Assembly (NCBI GenBank): GCA_921293015.1
Contig: OV121081.1
Span: 63,381,022-63,445,021 of the forward strand
DNA length: 64,000 nucleotides
Direction: 5' to 3'
Source: Phorcus lineatus
Lineage: Eukaryota > Mollusca > Gastropoda > Trochida > Trochidae
The notes under the pieces are model-generated. The model was not told the origin of the DNA, searched no databases, and was given only the letters and a program-made list of their open reading frames with translations. The translations under genes and the position numbers were made by a program. Positions 22,627-37,700 of the stretch are shown here, in pieces; the stretch's first letter is position 1; each line of letters opens with the position of its first letter.

Positions 22627-25600
22627 CTAGTGCAGCCTCTTTCTGGTTGCAGATAACCTTGACCTTGGTTGATCTGGCGTCTGCTCCAGCTGGTGATATC
22701 TATGTTGATCCGTCTGTAACAATAAAAAAAATCAGAACCCATAAACAAATCATACCCACCTAGAAACTTTTGATATGTTAAGAGACTGTTGATTGTAGAA
22801 TTTGAATTTGAATTTGATGAAGAGTGAGATCTATTTGGTATCATGAAGATGTGATATGTAATACAGGTCAAAAGAAGCATTTCAAGAAATACAGAAGTTT
22901 GAAAATGATGATAAGCTGCGAGAAAAATATAGTGATTCTAATTTTATAAGGCAGCCATTTTCAGGTGACATGTGGCAGTCTGTTTATTTAGGTACCACAG
23001 AGATACACCACACAACAATGGCTATGGTAAAAATTAAAGAGACAAAGACGTTTTGGAGAGAGGAAAAAGCTGCCCAAATTCTGTTAAATATCCAATCCTG
23101 ACCAACACCACAGTCATGTGTTAAGTGATTTGGAGGAATTGCCCTGCGAATGCCATAGAGAACTCGCAGAGACATTCCAACCAGTTATTTCTGTTTTCAA
23201 TATGGCTAATATAATACCTTTTGTTAGTTACATGTATATTTTTTCGGAATTATTTAAACAAGTAATGGTTCCCATTAATTTAAGCAACTGAATTAAAAGA
23301 TTCCTGAAATTAGTGGCAGTAACTACACTATCCAAGAAGCGTTTTTATCTTATACAACCAACCAGATGTGAAACTGTTGAAGAGATCGCATAGACATCAG
23401 AAGAAATGTTACAAGAATAAATATTTTTGATAATGTCTCTTTTTATAGGCATAAGTGTTAGAAAGAGAAAATAATATTTGTTAAAATTTTTAAATAGCAT
23501 TGTGCATATCAATCCTTATCTTTGTAGGAACTCTTAATTTGTAAAGTTACAGTGAATATTAATGTCATGAGTATCATTGATGGGACTAAATACTCTTTAC
23601 TAGAACAGAATGTTTTGATATCATTTACACCCAGGTTCATTCAGATTATACTTCTTTGTTTAATGACTTAAAATGTCTTGGAAATGGTATCATAAAATAA
23701 TTTACAAATTTCAAAATCCTGAAAACTTAATGGTCTATAATGTTGATGTATGGTATTTGATCCGCCAACACTGAAGCAATTCAATCAAAGGTGATTTCAA
23801 TACACGAACTGAATGCCTATCAAGCCAAATGTAAACTATTTCAAACCATCAGTCCCATCTGTGAAAAGTGCTTATACAATATCATCAGTTTCAGTAGCTT
23901 ACCTCCTTTTCCAAAGTTTTTTTCCTGTACATAACAACTGTTTGTTAAATTGGGCAGAAATTCTGTACACATTAGTTTAGATCTGTCAGAAATTCTGAAC
24001 ACTTGGATGATTTATTTTTTCAGAAATTATATGTTAATGAGATTTCAAACCTTTACAATAAAGCCCATCACCTTGAACACAGATAGACCCTTCCATATAA
24101 ACACTGTGCGTATTGATCAATACTTCCAATTTAAACACTGTGCGTATGGATCAATACTTTAAATATAAACACTGTGTGTACTGATCAATACTTTGAATAT
24201 AAACAGTAAACACTGTGCGTAATGAGCAATACGCTAAATATAAATACATAGTGTATTGATCAACATGTTAACTCTTCATCTGATAGTGAAAACCGTGTAC
24301 AACTTAACTGAGTCCAACGGACCCCAGTGGCAAGTTCTACCTGTAGTTCATGAATAAGGTTTTGTTTAAACTCAAACACAAACTTACCATGGAAAAGTTT
24401 TCACGTTTGGTATCTTTATGAACAATTGTGCATAATTTTAAACTCACACACCTCCTGAGTGTTTATGTCTTAAAATAGGCAAAATCAACGCAATTTAGTG
24501 TGTTGATAAAAAAATATATCAATTAAATTAAAATAATTTGATATAAAAAAAAATTATCATAGAGATAGTTGGTTTCAAAGACACCCACCTTCATAAAAAT
24601 AAAATGACACATTTTTCTGTCAAATTGTCATGGTCAAAGTATTTCTCAGCCCATAATATTTAGCTTTGATATACATACCAAACTAACATATGTGCTGATC
24701 AGTTCAATTTAACCTACAAAACTTGTTTTATATGCCCATATGCCAGAGTGACAATTACTTGAGGTGAGGTGAGGTGATATGGGGTTTAAAGCCGCTTTCA
24801 AGAGTATTTCATTTATTCTTGCAAATCTTGTCAATTTGTTATTGTGTTGATAAGTACTGACTGACTATTTCCTTAAACTTACAAATTCAATGCAAATCAG
24901 ATCAACATGGCGACAAAAGATATCTTTACACTTTCTATTTGTTATCCAAGATGTCAAATGTAATTGTGAAAACATATCTATGTCAGAGAAACAGACAAAT
25001 TTGGTATGACACCGTATGACGAGCCGTGAGACGGGGACACATGTAAGCTGCGCATGATGTACCAGAATAATGTCATATATCTCGTATTTGGAAAAGATAT
25101 GCAAGTCAGATGAGTTCATCTAAACTTCAACAAGCACAAAGGGTATTTTAGCATGTTTAACAGCGAAATATTATCAAACAAGATAAGAATTTAAGAGTGA
25201 ATGCAATGACTGGCAATGTTCCCCACCTGGTTACTGATGAGTCTCTGGTACCTCTGGGGGGGCTCTGGGAGGGGACGGCCCGACATCCGCGCCGGACCAG
25301 GCGGCGGCTGCACGCTGTATTGCCGTGGAGGCAGTGTTGGTGTTGATGATTTTCTTGTGCTCTGCAAACGTGAATTGTCAGTATTGTAGCCTGGTTGTTA
25401 AGCATCCATTCAGTTCCTTAAAACCATTGTTTGATTTAAAACCCATTTAGTACCATCAGAATGCATTAAAATATCAGAATTGTTGCCAGCTTGCCAAGTA
25501 GCTATAAATGTCAGATGAACTTCCTACTAAATGAAATGACAAATGACAAAAAATAATGAAATAACCTCTCCATGACAATGAATGAAGAATGATTTTTGAT

Positions 25601-25798
25601 ACAAACATGCAATCTCACTACTTTGAACTCTTTTGCAACTTGAATTGATATTATTATTTAAAAAAACCCCGCTTTGGCAAGATTATTGTAAATGTTTAAA
25701 AACAAACAGCATTGGCTACCCACCCTTTCTTCCTTGTCCAACACAAAGTACATGCGGTTGGCCTCGTCTAGCAGGTCCATGTAGTCGCAATCACCGCT
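22627..25798 (-). CDS. Myosin exons 27-29: C-terminal tail
   Basis: Exon 27 (25724-25798) carries [16 protein letters not shown] with acidic surroundings of Tyr; exon 28 (25227-25361) is proline/arginine rich with [18 protein letters not shown] and [13 protein letters not shown], likely SH3-type ligands; exon 29 (22627-22713) ends [12 protein letters not shown] and TAG. Exons 27-28 are firm. Exon 29 is chosen from its acceptor (attgttacag), phase and early stop; another last exon is possible. Confidence 0.65.
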
Positions 25799-28700
25799 CT
25801 GCAACATGGGAGGATAAGGCTCAGGGTTGGTGTGGTGGTGGGGGAGGGGAGGGGTGAGGAGGGGGATTTGAGTGAGGGAGAGGGTCTGGTCAAGGTTAGA
25901 GGGAGGGCAGCGTTAGTCAACTTTGTGATACTTTGTTAGAACAGTTTGAGTAGTTTTATTAAGTGGGTGAGGTACTATAGTACAAGGTTTTCATAAAAAT
26001 ACAAAATGCTGAAGGATATCACATGTTTAGTAACTAATGGCTTTGAGCATGTACCTTTTGTCAGATGTCAGATTCAATTAAAATTTATCAAAGATTAGTT
26101 TATCAAAAAATTTATTTATCTACCATGTTCACATTTCCATTCTTCAGCATGCCTGTTTCACTCTGCTGATATCATATTTGATTGAAAAGTAAAATGTTTT
26201 CTGTTAAAATTGCAGTTGTCAAAAGGACTTCTCTGTTATGAGATTACTACAAATAATAATACATCTCCAACACTTTGACTCACCTGACCGCAGGGGTCCG
26301 ACAAGAGTCCGCTCCAGTTGGAGATGTGGTGCTGCAAGAAGAGTGGATGGACACTGAATGAGTATTGTGTCAGTGGTAGAAATACTTTTGAATTCAATAC
26401 TTGAGCTGAAACAACTCCGGCCAGTCTCTTTCAAGGAGTTGGCAGGTCCAACAATGGGCAGCCATATGGTTTGAAACTCCCTAGCCAGAAGAACTTGCTT
26501 ACGACTGTTTTAACAGGCTCAAACCAAAATCAAAAGACCTGTAATTGGCCAGCTAGTTCTTTATTTCAAACAATGCATTTAGTCATGGTTTACATAATTT
26601 CTTACATAACAAATACAGAGAGAGCCTGTTCACGTGCACTTACCAATGAGTGAAAAAAGGTAATAAAATATTAGTAAATCTTTTGAAGTTTAAGCCAATA
26701 TAAGCCCACAAATGAACAAACCACATTTTCTGCATTGCATATAAACGTCTAACATAATGAATGCATAGACCAAGAAACGATAGGGAGAGAGACATGAGTT
26801 AGAATGAGGATGAATGTAAAGCTCACAGTCTTGTGGTGCTCGATGAGGTCGTGTAGAGATCGATGCACTTTCGTCTCGCCGATGATGATAAACTTGCCGT
26901 TCTTCAGCTGGTCAATCATGTAGTGTCGACTCCGGTCTTCAGCTCTGTCACATCAAAATAACACATCTAGAATACACGGTTATAGCTTCCTTAACTTCTT
27001 TTCATCTAAAAACTAATGTAAGATGATTATTTAGACTGGGAAGTAAAATGAGTTCTTGATATAAAAGACAAAAATAAATGACCAAAGAAAAAAACTGGAC
27101 TTTCCTCAGAAAATAGCTGGACACATCAAATATTCAGATTGGAGAGCAAAGTTTGAAAAAAGATATGATGAAAAGACCTTGAAAAAACTGAGAGCAATTA
27201 CCACGTAGATAAAATGACAGCAGGTTAAAGGTTCTGAAAATCAACTTACCTAAAGGAGAGAGTGTAACCAAAGCGACTCTCACTGACACGGATAAGGTAA
27301 CATCCCACCGGCATCCCCCGCAATAACATCTCTGATTGTCTGCAAATGATAAGTATTTCTTTATAATCCATATGGTAAAACATAACCAATGTGGGAACTA
27401 AAGTAGTTAGCTACTGTCTTCTATACAAGTTATAACACCATGGTGCAGACTGAAACGATTGTATGCTATCAACTCAAATACAAAGGCATTGCACGTTCGG
27501 TCTTGTATATCCTGTAGATTTTGAACCAATGCTAACAGAAGTACAAGCAAAGCTACCTTCTAGAAATAATACCGTGGAACCACTCTGCAAACTTGTTGGA
27601 GTTGGAGTCTATCACATTCTCAGTCTGGGTTTCCTGGAACCAGACCGTGGTTGCCTGGCGACCAGGAGTTCCAAACTTCTTCTTATTGGATGCCTCTGCC
27701 TTGAAGTCGTCATCAATTATTTCATCATCTTCATCCATCTGTTCGAAAGATAGGACATTGATAGACTGACATATAAACAAACAGATGGGTGGATATCATT
27801 TCAATATTCCCTGCCAACTGCCCCAGTCAACATTCAAAATTAATTCAATTTTTAAAATAAAATGAACAAGAATCCTCTTATGTATAAATCCCCCAGTTGT
27901 CTTGTCTCTATCTGCTTTGGATAAACAGCAAATTAATCAACTCAAATTCAAGCATTTAATTAGTGAACAGAACTGCTGACACGGCAATCAAGGAACGTCT
28001 GTACCATGCATGGTCTGAATATCCTGAAACAGAGGGATGAAGATCAGAACAAACAACATACCCCTGTGCCACAGGATACTGTTTGAGACTGGGGAGGCAG
28101 GTGGTTGGTGTTGCTCCCCTGGGGGCTCTCAGTTGGCACTGGGGGTGGTTCCACGTGGCCATTCTGTCCCTTATTCCTGTCTGCAAGACATCAGGATTAT
28201 ATAAGATATTGATCAGGATATAAATGATTGATTTTTCAACAAATAAATTTAATGCATTTTCAAAACTCACAAAAGAAGCTTTATGTTAACCAAACATTCA
28301 CAGGATGCTGGAAGACCACCTTAATATATCAATTGACTTCTTGGTGAACACGTTGTACACAAGGTGATGTAAACCACAACAATGTTTCAGGCTGGGCCAT
28401 TGATTTATCTTTCTAAACAAGTTCACCGTTCAGTAATAAACAATGCATTTATTGTTTAACTTTGTTAAATAAAAACAAATTAGTCTTTGTATTGTAAAGA
28501 TTAAGACATCCACATCCATTTTTCAAAAATCTTATCAAAAGAACTCCGATTCCTACAGTTATACCCTTCCTGTTTATGACAATATTTGCACATCCCTATG
28601 ACCTCTGACCTCTTGGTTTCTTGGTGTCCTCTGCCCTCGCACGCTCATTGTTGTCAAAAGAGACAAGACTAAGCTGCCCGAGTTGTTGCATTAGACCTGC

Positions 28701-31700
28701 CACAAGCTGGCGCTGTTTCTCAGCTTCCAGGCGGAGTCGTGCAGCCTGACGCCGTGCAACAAACCCTCGTGCAGCTGAAAGAATTATAAAATTAAATGAA
28801 TTCTTTGATAGTCAAACACTTGTAGAAATGTGACTTACTGTTGTAGTGCCACTTGGGGATTATTAAAGGCATTAGCATGCTTGTAGAAATGATATTCAAG
28901 CAAATAAACCTGCCAACAGTTTCATGCCATGTTTGCATATGTACATGAATAATTATGTAAGACTCGAATCCATGGCAGGCCTCAAATCTGTGGCGGATTT
29001 CCAAATCTATGGCAGATTTTCAAATGCCTGACATTTGTAGCTTCTTTTAAATTTTTCTGCAAAGATTAACCAAACCTTACGCTAGACAAACTTACCCTAA
29101 AATCTGTCGACAGGAATCCAAGGGTTACAAAAGATAGTATTTCAATATCTTAGGGCTAATATATTCATTGACACCTTATTGCCTGTAAGCTTATTTTGGT
29201 ATGTTAAAGATACAACTAGCTGTGAGGCAAGTCACTGACAAGATCTATCATGGTGGTGATAATCTTTATATGCAGCAAAGACAAATGGCAGTTATGTAGA
29301 ATGAAGCAGAATCCCCTCCGACGTCCAAACAATTCAAGTAAATCTGAGAGAAAGAGATACAGATTTGAGAAAACATCACATCAATTATTCAATATCCTAT
29401 TCTAAATTGTAGCAAAAATTCAATGATAAACTTACCCTTTTGCAGGATGATGGCAGATTTTCCGATCCTTTCGATGATGTCGGCAAGTTGTTCAATGTGG
29501 TAATACTTGAGAAACACCTTGGTCTTCCTGTAACAGAATACGGGCAGACATATAGCAGTGTGAACAATAAATCTCACATCAATTTGATAGCTCGTGAGCA
29601 ACTAAACCTGAGTGAACTAATGATAGCATTTGAAGTTTGAAATGGCAGCAATTTGGCATTTCTTGCAAAGCAGAATCAAAACATGCTCATTACACAATTT
29701 GATTTTGTTAAGCTTATTGTTTGCCCTAGCACCTTTTCAGAAGCACCATGTGTCAGAATTCATGTTGATAAATTTGGTATTGGCAGGCACGCAGGTGTGA
29801 ACCTCTAAAATATGAGGGAAGTGCTGAGAGTAAACTGCTCACCCGATATGCCAGCCCGTCATTCCACTGGCTCTGAGAATCTTGGCACTGTTTTCTGCTG
29901 AACCTCGCAAGCTGTGTTCACATAGCAGGATCTTGTAGCTGGAACAGACAATTCTAATATAATACTTAGGCATTACTACCCGGTAAATCATATTGATTTA
30001 CAGTTTCAATGGAGACTTTAGAAAGAAATGAATAAGCCACAATGATAAAATTGTTTTTAAGATTTTCAAATAGAAACAAATTGCTGTATGTATATTGATA
30101 TCAAAAGAGAAATGGCAGCCGTATAACATATTTCTGATATAGTCCTGTAAATATAAGATATAAAATTCACAATAGAACAACATCACAATGAATGCAACAA
30201 CAAAACACACTGCATGCACATTCTTGACCCTGTTGTAACTATCATCCAGTGTCAGTGCTTTTATCTTCTTCATTAAATTGATAACATATGAAATTTGGAT
30301 AATCAATAACTGCCTGATTTCTTTTGCTTAAGTGCATAGGTTACATTATGAGTATCCATTTTTCACATGTAATAAAACAATATTCTATCATAACTGTGCA
30401 ATATTCCCACTTCTGATTGGCTGCTGTGAAAAGTCAGAGGGCGTATATTCTGGTTATACAGTCTTCTATTTACTTTGTCTTACGCGCAAGAATTCACTAG
30501 TTGCCTAGCAAAAATTTTCCCTAATTAAGTACTTGTGTACTAGACTTTAAATGAAATTTAGAGATTTTATAATTCCGTTATATGCCTCTGATTTCCAAAC
30601 ACAGTATACTTATGTTTATCTCCTAAATATCATAAGTTCCAACATGTCATGATGCAGTTTGACATATTAACTTTACATACCGAGACTACTCTTAAAGAGT
30701 TACTTTCCATGTTTGTAGTACTGGATAATTCCATTAAGGATTTAAAGAAAAGAATTTTGGCAATACAAGTTGGAATATCGGTTTCAATGACACCTAAAAT
30801 ATTTCTCCTCAACTGTGCATGTAGACAGCAGGATATTCGTAGCTAAAAGTCCTGTTTTATCAATTATAGCCTACTTGTCGACAAACTCCTGGAAGAGAGG
30901 TCTGACGGCGAATCCTTCCCTCCTGATCTTGGTCGTCTCCAGCATGCCCGTGTACAGCAGCTGCAACAAGTCATGAACACACATGCACATGCAACATGCA
31001 CAGACATTTAACTGTCCTGCCTCCGGTAACACAGAGTTTTCTTGATGTTTGCAAGCATTTAATATTTTATACTCATATAGGATAATTATGCCAAGAGAAG
31101 TATAGGCTACCTCCTTGTTACATTTCACCTCTAGGGTACGACAGTTCTGAAGATGTTTGAGTAACTAAAGGAATGGAAGCCTAAAGGTTACAAGATGGCT
31201 GTCCATGATTTGAGCTCATCAAGCCAAGGGTTTGGTATAGAAAATTTTAGATTGAAACATGACTTTCCAAAAGGATTAAGCATGGCCACAGTAAACAATG
31301 TGTTACAAAACAGAGGGTGAATACAATAATTCATCCTGCTAAATCAGCATATTTGAATCCGCTGTCGCTCCTTCCTAATACCCTGATCTCTCTCATGCCA
31401 AATGCCTCGTATGGTTGGCATGGCATGATTTTCTTGGCTATGTTCACCTGTTATTTTTGTTATTCAAAGAGCTTGAAGCTACTATCTGGAACTCAACAGA
31501 TTTTCTATCCGGGTTGTGCCGTTGTTACTGGATGTGCGTCGTCTCATTGGTTGGTTAGATAGCTACTGATACAAGGCTTTTGGCTTGAAAGATATCAGGG
31601 TATCAGGGAGGACCTGAGCCGATTCATACCCGCTGATTTAGCAGGATGACAGTTACTAGAATGGCAACAAAAAGCAATATCATGCACAGAAAAACCCAAC

Positions 31701-34700
31701 ACAACATCTAAACATTTTGAAGCAACAATAATATTGTATATATTTTTTACCAAAACTATACTGAAAAGCTGGAGGGAGAAAAAAGGGCTCTAAGCAATTA
31801 AGCTCTAGGAAGACCAGTGCCAACCCATGTCGTCACATAATGATTGAAGCATACATAAAATCTACAGCTACACTACTTATGTTTCACAATTACTGAAGAT
31901 TCTGTGCTAAGTGATTCAATTTCAATAATGTACATTGCATAAACCACATGTACTAAGCATCTTTAGGTCCCTCATGCCTGTTGACATCACATTTACTACA
32001 CACCAACTACAACAGCTGAAACTGCCTACCTGTGCGAGGATAAACTCATCCATAAACAGATCTGCCTTCTTCAAATGGTTGGGCTTCAGACAGCGGACGA
32101 AGACGGGCGTGGCTGACTTCATTCTCTCCATCAGGATGTTCAGAGATGTCTATAGATGGAAGAGGATTGTTAATAAACCTATTCATTTAATAATGTTAGT
32201 AATGAAGTTTCCCTGGCAGAGTAACTGGTCAGAGGTCTATTCTATTGGTACGAGAGAAAGATTCAAGGATCAAATGGTCATGCAAAAGCGCTTATAAGGC
32301 TACCTTGATAGTAAACTTCCTCCAGTGTAATATTGTCATGATATAATGTAGGAAGCAATTTGAAAATGTGAAGCACTTGGTTATAGTGTCATGTCAATAT
32401 CCCTATCATTATAATAATTGAAAGAGGTGTGAGAAATCAACAGAGAAGTTGTGAGAAATTGTGTGGACCTACCTTGAACTGAGCTCCGACTGTCAGCTTC
32501 CGCTTGGCTGCACTAGCTCGGATAGCCTCGGGGGTCATTTTGCGGATCTGCAAGGGGGAGAACCTCACTGAATAATATGACACATTATAATAATATGGTC
32601 ACACTGACTGAATTAAGAAAAAACATTTTTAAAGCTATAAGAATCAATGAAATAAAAAAAAGCACTGCTGCCTTTGAACTTTCTTGCAATATGTTCCGGT
32701 TGTGTTCAATTGTCTTACTAAACCAACATATTTCAATCTTCAGTTTGGGGAGTATAAAAGTTATTCGAAAGCATGTTTTAGAATTCCATCTTGTAAAAGA
32801 TGAAGAGCAGGAGAAAGATATAGAGGCATTGCCTCTTATCTCAATCCCATTGAAATCAGACTGAACCTATCACATCGACCTCATTGCATTTCTGATGTAC
32901 ATACTGCTGAATGGGAGATGCACTCCAGCCAATCAGCAATTAGGTTTTAAAGTCATAGGCACAAATCAAAATTTTAGCAGGCTTTTGATTGATTGAAATC
33001 GAGGACGATGAAATTCATTTAACAAGGCCATCTGACAAGATCCATATGGAGAAGTACTCAGACCATAAACACAGTAAGTTACAAAGATAGGTTACATATG
33101 ATTTTAATGAGATTGCTTTTATCTAATTCCTAGTCCACACCCACATTTTCCTTGATTTCTTATAAGACTTATCTTTTTGCTTTTTCTATAATTCTAAAAT
33201 ACATATTTAATGAGAACACCTGAAAATATTATTTATAATGTCTGAAGTGATTAATCTGAAAGAAGTAAACATACTCGTGATGATTTTCTCAGTGTTCTGC
33301 CCTGTAGAGCAAGACTGCCGGTCCGTGTGATCTGTGCTGTAATACAGGTATGTTGACAATAGTCTTTCATAGTTTCATCTTCAATTTGAAAATGTCATCA
33401 TAATTTGTCTGACAATTTGATATTTGACAATAGGTGCTAGGAACACTACCTAACTTTGACTTCAATAAAATAAAAAAAATAAGTTACTTTTAGAGAAAAA
33501 TTCATTACAAAAGCAAAAATCATGTTTTTATTTGACAACTTTAATCTTGTTATGAGCACCCTTTCCAGCATCCAAAAAAACAGATCAAAGGAATGACTAA
33601 TGTGATGTGGCTGAACTAAATGAACGGTACGAACCCTTAAAGATGGTCTTGACGAGGGGGTTGCTGCTGGACATGAGTATCTCCATGACGCCGGAGGGCA
33701 GCGTGTCTCGGTTCTTCCCCAGCCACTGGCTGCAGTCGTATGTCACCTACATGGAGAGCAGGGAGATAGAGAGCAATATATTTACAACACTTTTTCTCGG
33801 TGGACTTAGCGTTTTCAGATATGACTATATAATCTACAAAATTAAGCGAAGGATAAAAAGTGATAAAACTTTGACTTGTATAGAGAGCCCTTAGCAGAGG
33901 AGAAATGTACAAGGTATATACACTATTAAACAACAACCCTCCTGAACATTAACATTAGAAGTTTTGGAGGGTAAATATTTACAATACATCTTATCCTAAC
34001 TAGCACTTTTCATACATAGAATACTTGAGAATGTGTTCAGAAAATAAAAATATCTTTAAAAATTGATTTAACCTTGCCCGCGTAGTGGTTAACGGAGAAG
34101 ACGGCTTGTCGAGTGTTGGGGGAGGGCACAAAGTACTTCTGGCCCTTGAAGTGAGCCGTCACCTTCTCTACGTACGACTGGTCCGTGCCCTGAGGAGGGA
34201 ACATCAAACTGTTAACCTTTTAAAGAGCCACTCCGTGATTTTCATAACATATTATTTACCTTTGATACAAACCTAAAGGTCATATGTGGTGATATAAAAT
34301 CAAAACATCTTAACTTTTCATGTCCAAAAGACATATATATGAAAAATACTGCTTTTCCATGAAAAACAGCCTTATAAATGCACAGAGGTGTAGATATAAC
34401 GTCCAATAAACATGGATACTAGTTATATAACCTAACAAATGATATCAACTTCTAACTGCCCTCCTGGCTGTTTTAGTTAAGTCTCCAAAATTACGTTTGA
34501 CTATTTGACGCGCGCCACTGTCCGGTTTTCGATCATAATTGCGACGTTCTACCTTGATGTTGTCACTGTAAAAAAACAATAAGCTTTAAAATGTGTCTTT
34601 TTGGTAACAGTCGATACTTCGCGATCAAATGACACCATTCATTAAGTTTAGCATATATGACTCCAACAACTCACGGAGTGGCTCTTAACATTGACAAAAA

Positions 34701-37700
34701 TGGCAAGACATTACCAAATACCAAAAGTTTCCGTGACATGTTCAGCATTAGGTATCGACAAGAGTAAAGCTCATTTAACTACAACCTCTTGACATTGACA
34801 GAAGATCAATGACCCAGATTTTATTGCTAGATTCATCAATAGTGTGCAAGTACTAACAAGGCAATGGTTGAAATTAGATCAGATAGCAAGAATGGCAAGC
34901 AATTTCAATATTTTTCAAGTTTCTATTTCCTCCAGTATTCTTAACTCTTACGTTGCTGAATATTATTTTGACCACTTTTGCCCCCGTGGCTGAATTTTCC
35001 AGCACTCGCCTCGCTACAACATATGGCGTGTTTACATGGCGAATTATGGACATTATCGTCGTTTTATACAAAGCTAGTCGGCGAATCCCGTGTTACAAAT
35101 GGATGACACTTACTTGACACTTTGAATGAAATTTCTATCACCCCTGGAACGGTTTCTACAACTGAAGTAAACTTGTTTTCAATTCGGGCGCCGTAACTCA
35201 ATAAATTTCAAGAGCTCATGCGCGAAATCAAAACGAAACTAAAGATGAATAGTTCCTCTTCACATCGATATAAAAATTATTTTTATAATATGTTTAGAAC
35301 GAATTTTACAAAAAATTTTAAAATTGTCTTCATTTCAAACATTATAAAATCATTTAATCACTGAGTGCACACATGCAAATTATATACAGAATTGAAGCTA
35401 ATTTTTTGCTCTATATTTCACGATAAATTTTATTACGATACGCCATCCTAAACGAAAGATATAAATTACGAAAACAGGGTAGTGATAAATCCTGATAACG
35501 TTCTGACCCCCACAGTAATATTACTAAGCTAATAGCCCCGGGCAAACGCACGCGCTCAGCGCGTGCAGGCGGGGTATCCCCGTTGAAACATACACTCACA
35601 CACAATATAAATTGTCTTTATTTCCAACTTCATAAATCATGTTATTCGCTTTGTATACATGCAAATTATATATGGAATTGAAGGCAATTTATTCTTCTTT
35701 ACGAAGAAATAAATCATAACAATCTTATGCACTGTAATTAGAAGTTATTACCAACGAAACGTGGGTATAGCTAGTAATAAAGTCTTTGATAATCGCCTTA
35801 CCGCAACATATGTCGCATCGTTTCCACACGTTTTATTTTGATGCAAATATGGGCAAATTACACATGAAAATGAAGGTATTTCTTTCTGCTTTACGATGAT
35901 ATGAAAATAATAAATATGTACCACTTGGTTTGGAATATATAAAGTTTGCAAAGATGGTACCCTCGGGTGTTTTAGAACAGATTTTGATAATTGCGACATC
36001 ACTAACCGCTCCTTTATTGTCTAATTGTAATTTGCAAATTTTATATAGAATTGAAGACGATCCTTTCCTCTTTATTGTGATATAAAAATGTCGATAATGC
36101 GCTCTGCCGTTAAATGGATAGGAAGTGTAAAAAGCAGTTGAAAATAAATCGCTTCTCGGTAAACAAAATATGAATAGAGAAATTGCCTGTTTGTGCGATG
36201 CGCGCCGGGTCCTTTCTGATTTTCTTGTACATACCAATTTTACATGGCAATAAAGATTATCCTTTTCTCTATATTTTGATATATGAAATTGCAAAATTTA
36301 CCGAGAAGTTTATGTGATATAAAGTGAGAGAAAATGGTAAAAACGTAAAGAATAAACAAAAGTCACAATTTTGCGGAACTTGCTGTATCTTTATTCTATA
36401 TGGTGTATATACATTTTTTTTATATCAAATCGAAGACAATTATTCCTTCTTTATCACGATGTAATCGATTTCAAAATACGCCTAGCTGTTGAGAAGATAT
36501 GAGCGAAAGAAAGGCACATGTCAAAATCGCCGTTCAGTTTACATGATTTGAATCGAGAAATTAGCTTTTTGTGCGGCGCTTGCTGTGTCTTTATTTATTA
36601 TCGCGCATGTACACATTTTACATGGAAAGAAAGACAATCTTTCTCTCTGTCTTATGATATAAAAATTGTCAAAATACGTTGAACACATCATATAAAAATT
36701 GGTGTGACAAAATGGTGTAAAACTAAAAATATGTAAAAATCACCTTTTTTGCGGCACATGCTGTATCTTCAATTCAGGTAGCGTAGTTACGTATTTTATA
36801 TTGAATTGAAGACAATTTTCTGCTCTTTCAAATGATCCAACCGGTATTGAAATTTGCCCAAGGGTTCAGAGCATAGGGCGTGCGATATAAGGTTGTGCGT
36901 TTGGTGTGAGTGCAGGCTTGTAAGCAAACGATAGCACGCGCGGGACGGTAAGCTCGTGCGAGCGGGGAGAAAGTGCCCACAGGCTATTAGCACGTGCGGC
37001 GGGGAGTGGGGGAAAATTGAGTGATTTTAACGCTTATTTTCGGTACGATAAACGGTATCAATGTTTGCATAATTTTCGGGACATGTACGCGCATTATTTA
37101 GAACACCAACGAAACAAAATTCGGTAGCTTAGCGACAGACGGACGGAAAGTACTAGCGTTGAACTGACACTACTGCCGTGCAACAATTGCCCGTCCTTCG
37201 CTACTGTGAACCTCGGCGTTAATGAGCTAGCGTGAGAAAAATAGAGTTTGGATGTCGCATCTCGCCCAGAGGACATGCGGTCAAAGCAAATTTCAACCCG
37301 GACAGGCCCGGGACCCGCATCTTAAGGGTTAATTCAATTCATGGTAGTGATACCTTGGTATTATTAATGGCGCAACTCCTATTCCTCATGGGTTTATAGA
37401 CGGCCAGCAGAGTATGCCTTGGTATCATTAATGTCGCAACTCCTATTCCTCATGGGTTTATAGACGGCCAGCAGAGTATGCCTTGGTATCATTAATGTCG
37501 CAACTCCTATTCCTCATGGGTTTATAGACGGCCAGCAGAGTATGCCTTGGTATCATTAATGGCGCAACTCCTATTCATCATGGGTTTATAGACGGCCAGC
37601 AGAGTATGCCTTGGTATCATTAATGTAGCAACTCCTATTCCTAATGGGTTTATAGACGGCCAGCAGAGTATGCTTTGGTATCATTAATGTCGCAACTCCT

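Noticed and set aside
28603-28610. Alternative GT donor for myosin exon 21
   Set aside because: Its phase would bring a TAA at the start of exon 22.
35833-36294. 153-codon minus-strand frame
   Set aside because: Lies across degenerate array copies; composition changes with each repeat and shows no family motif.
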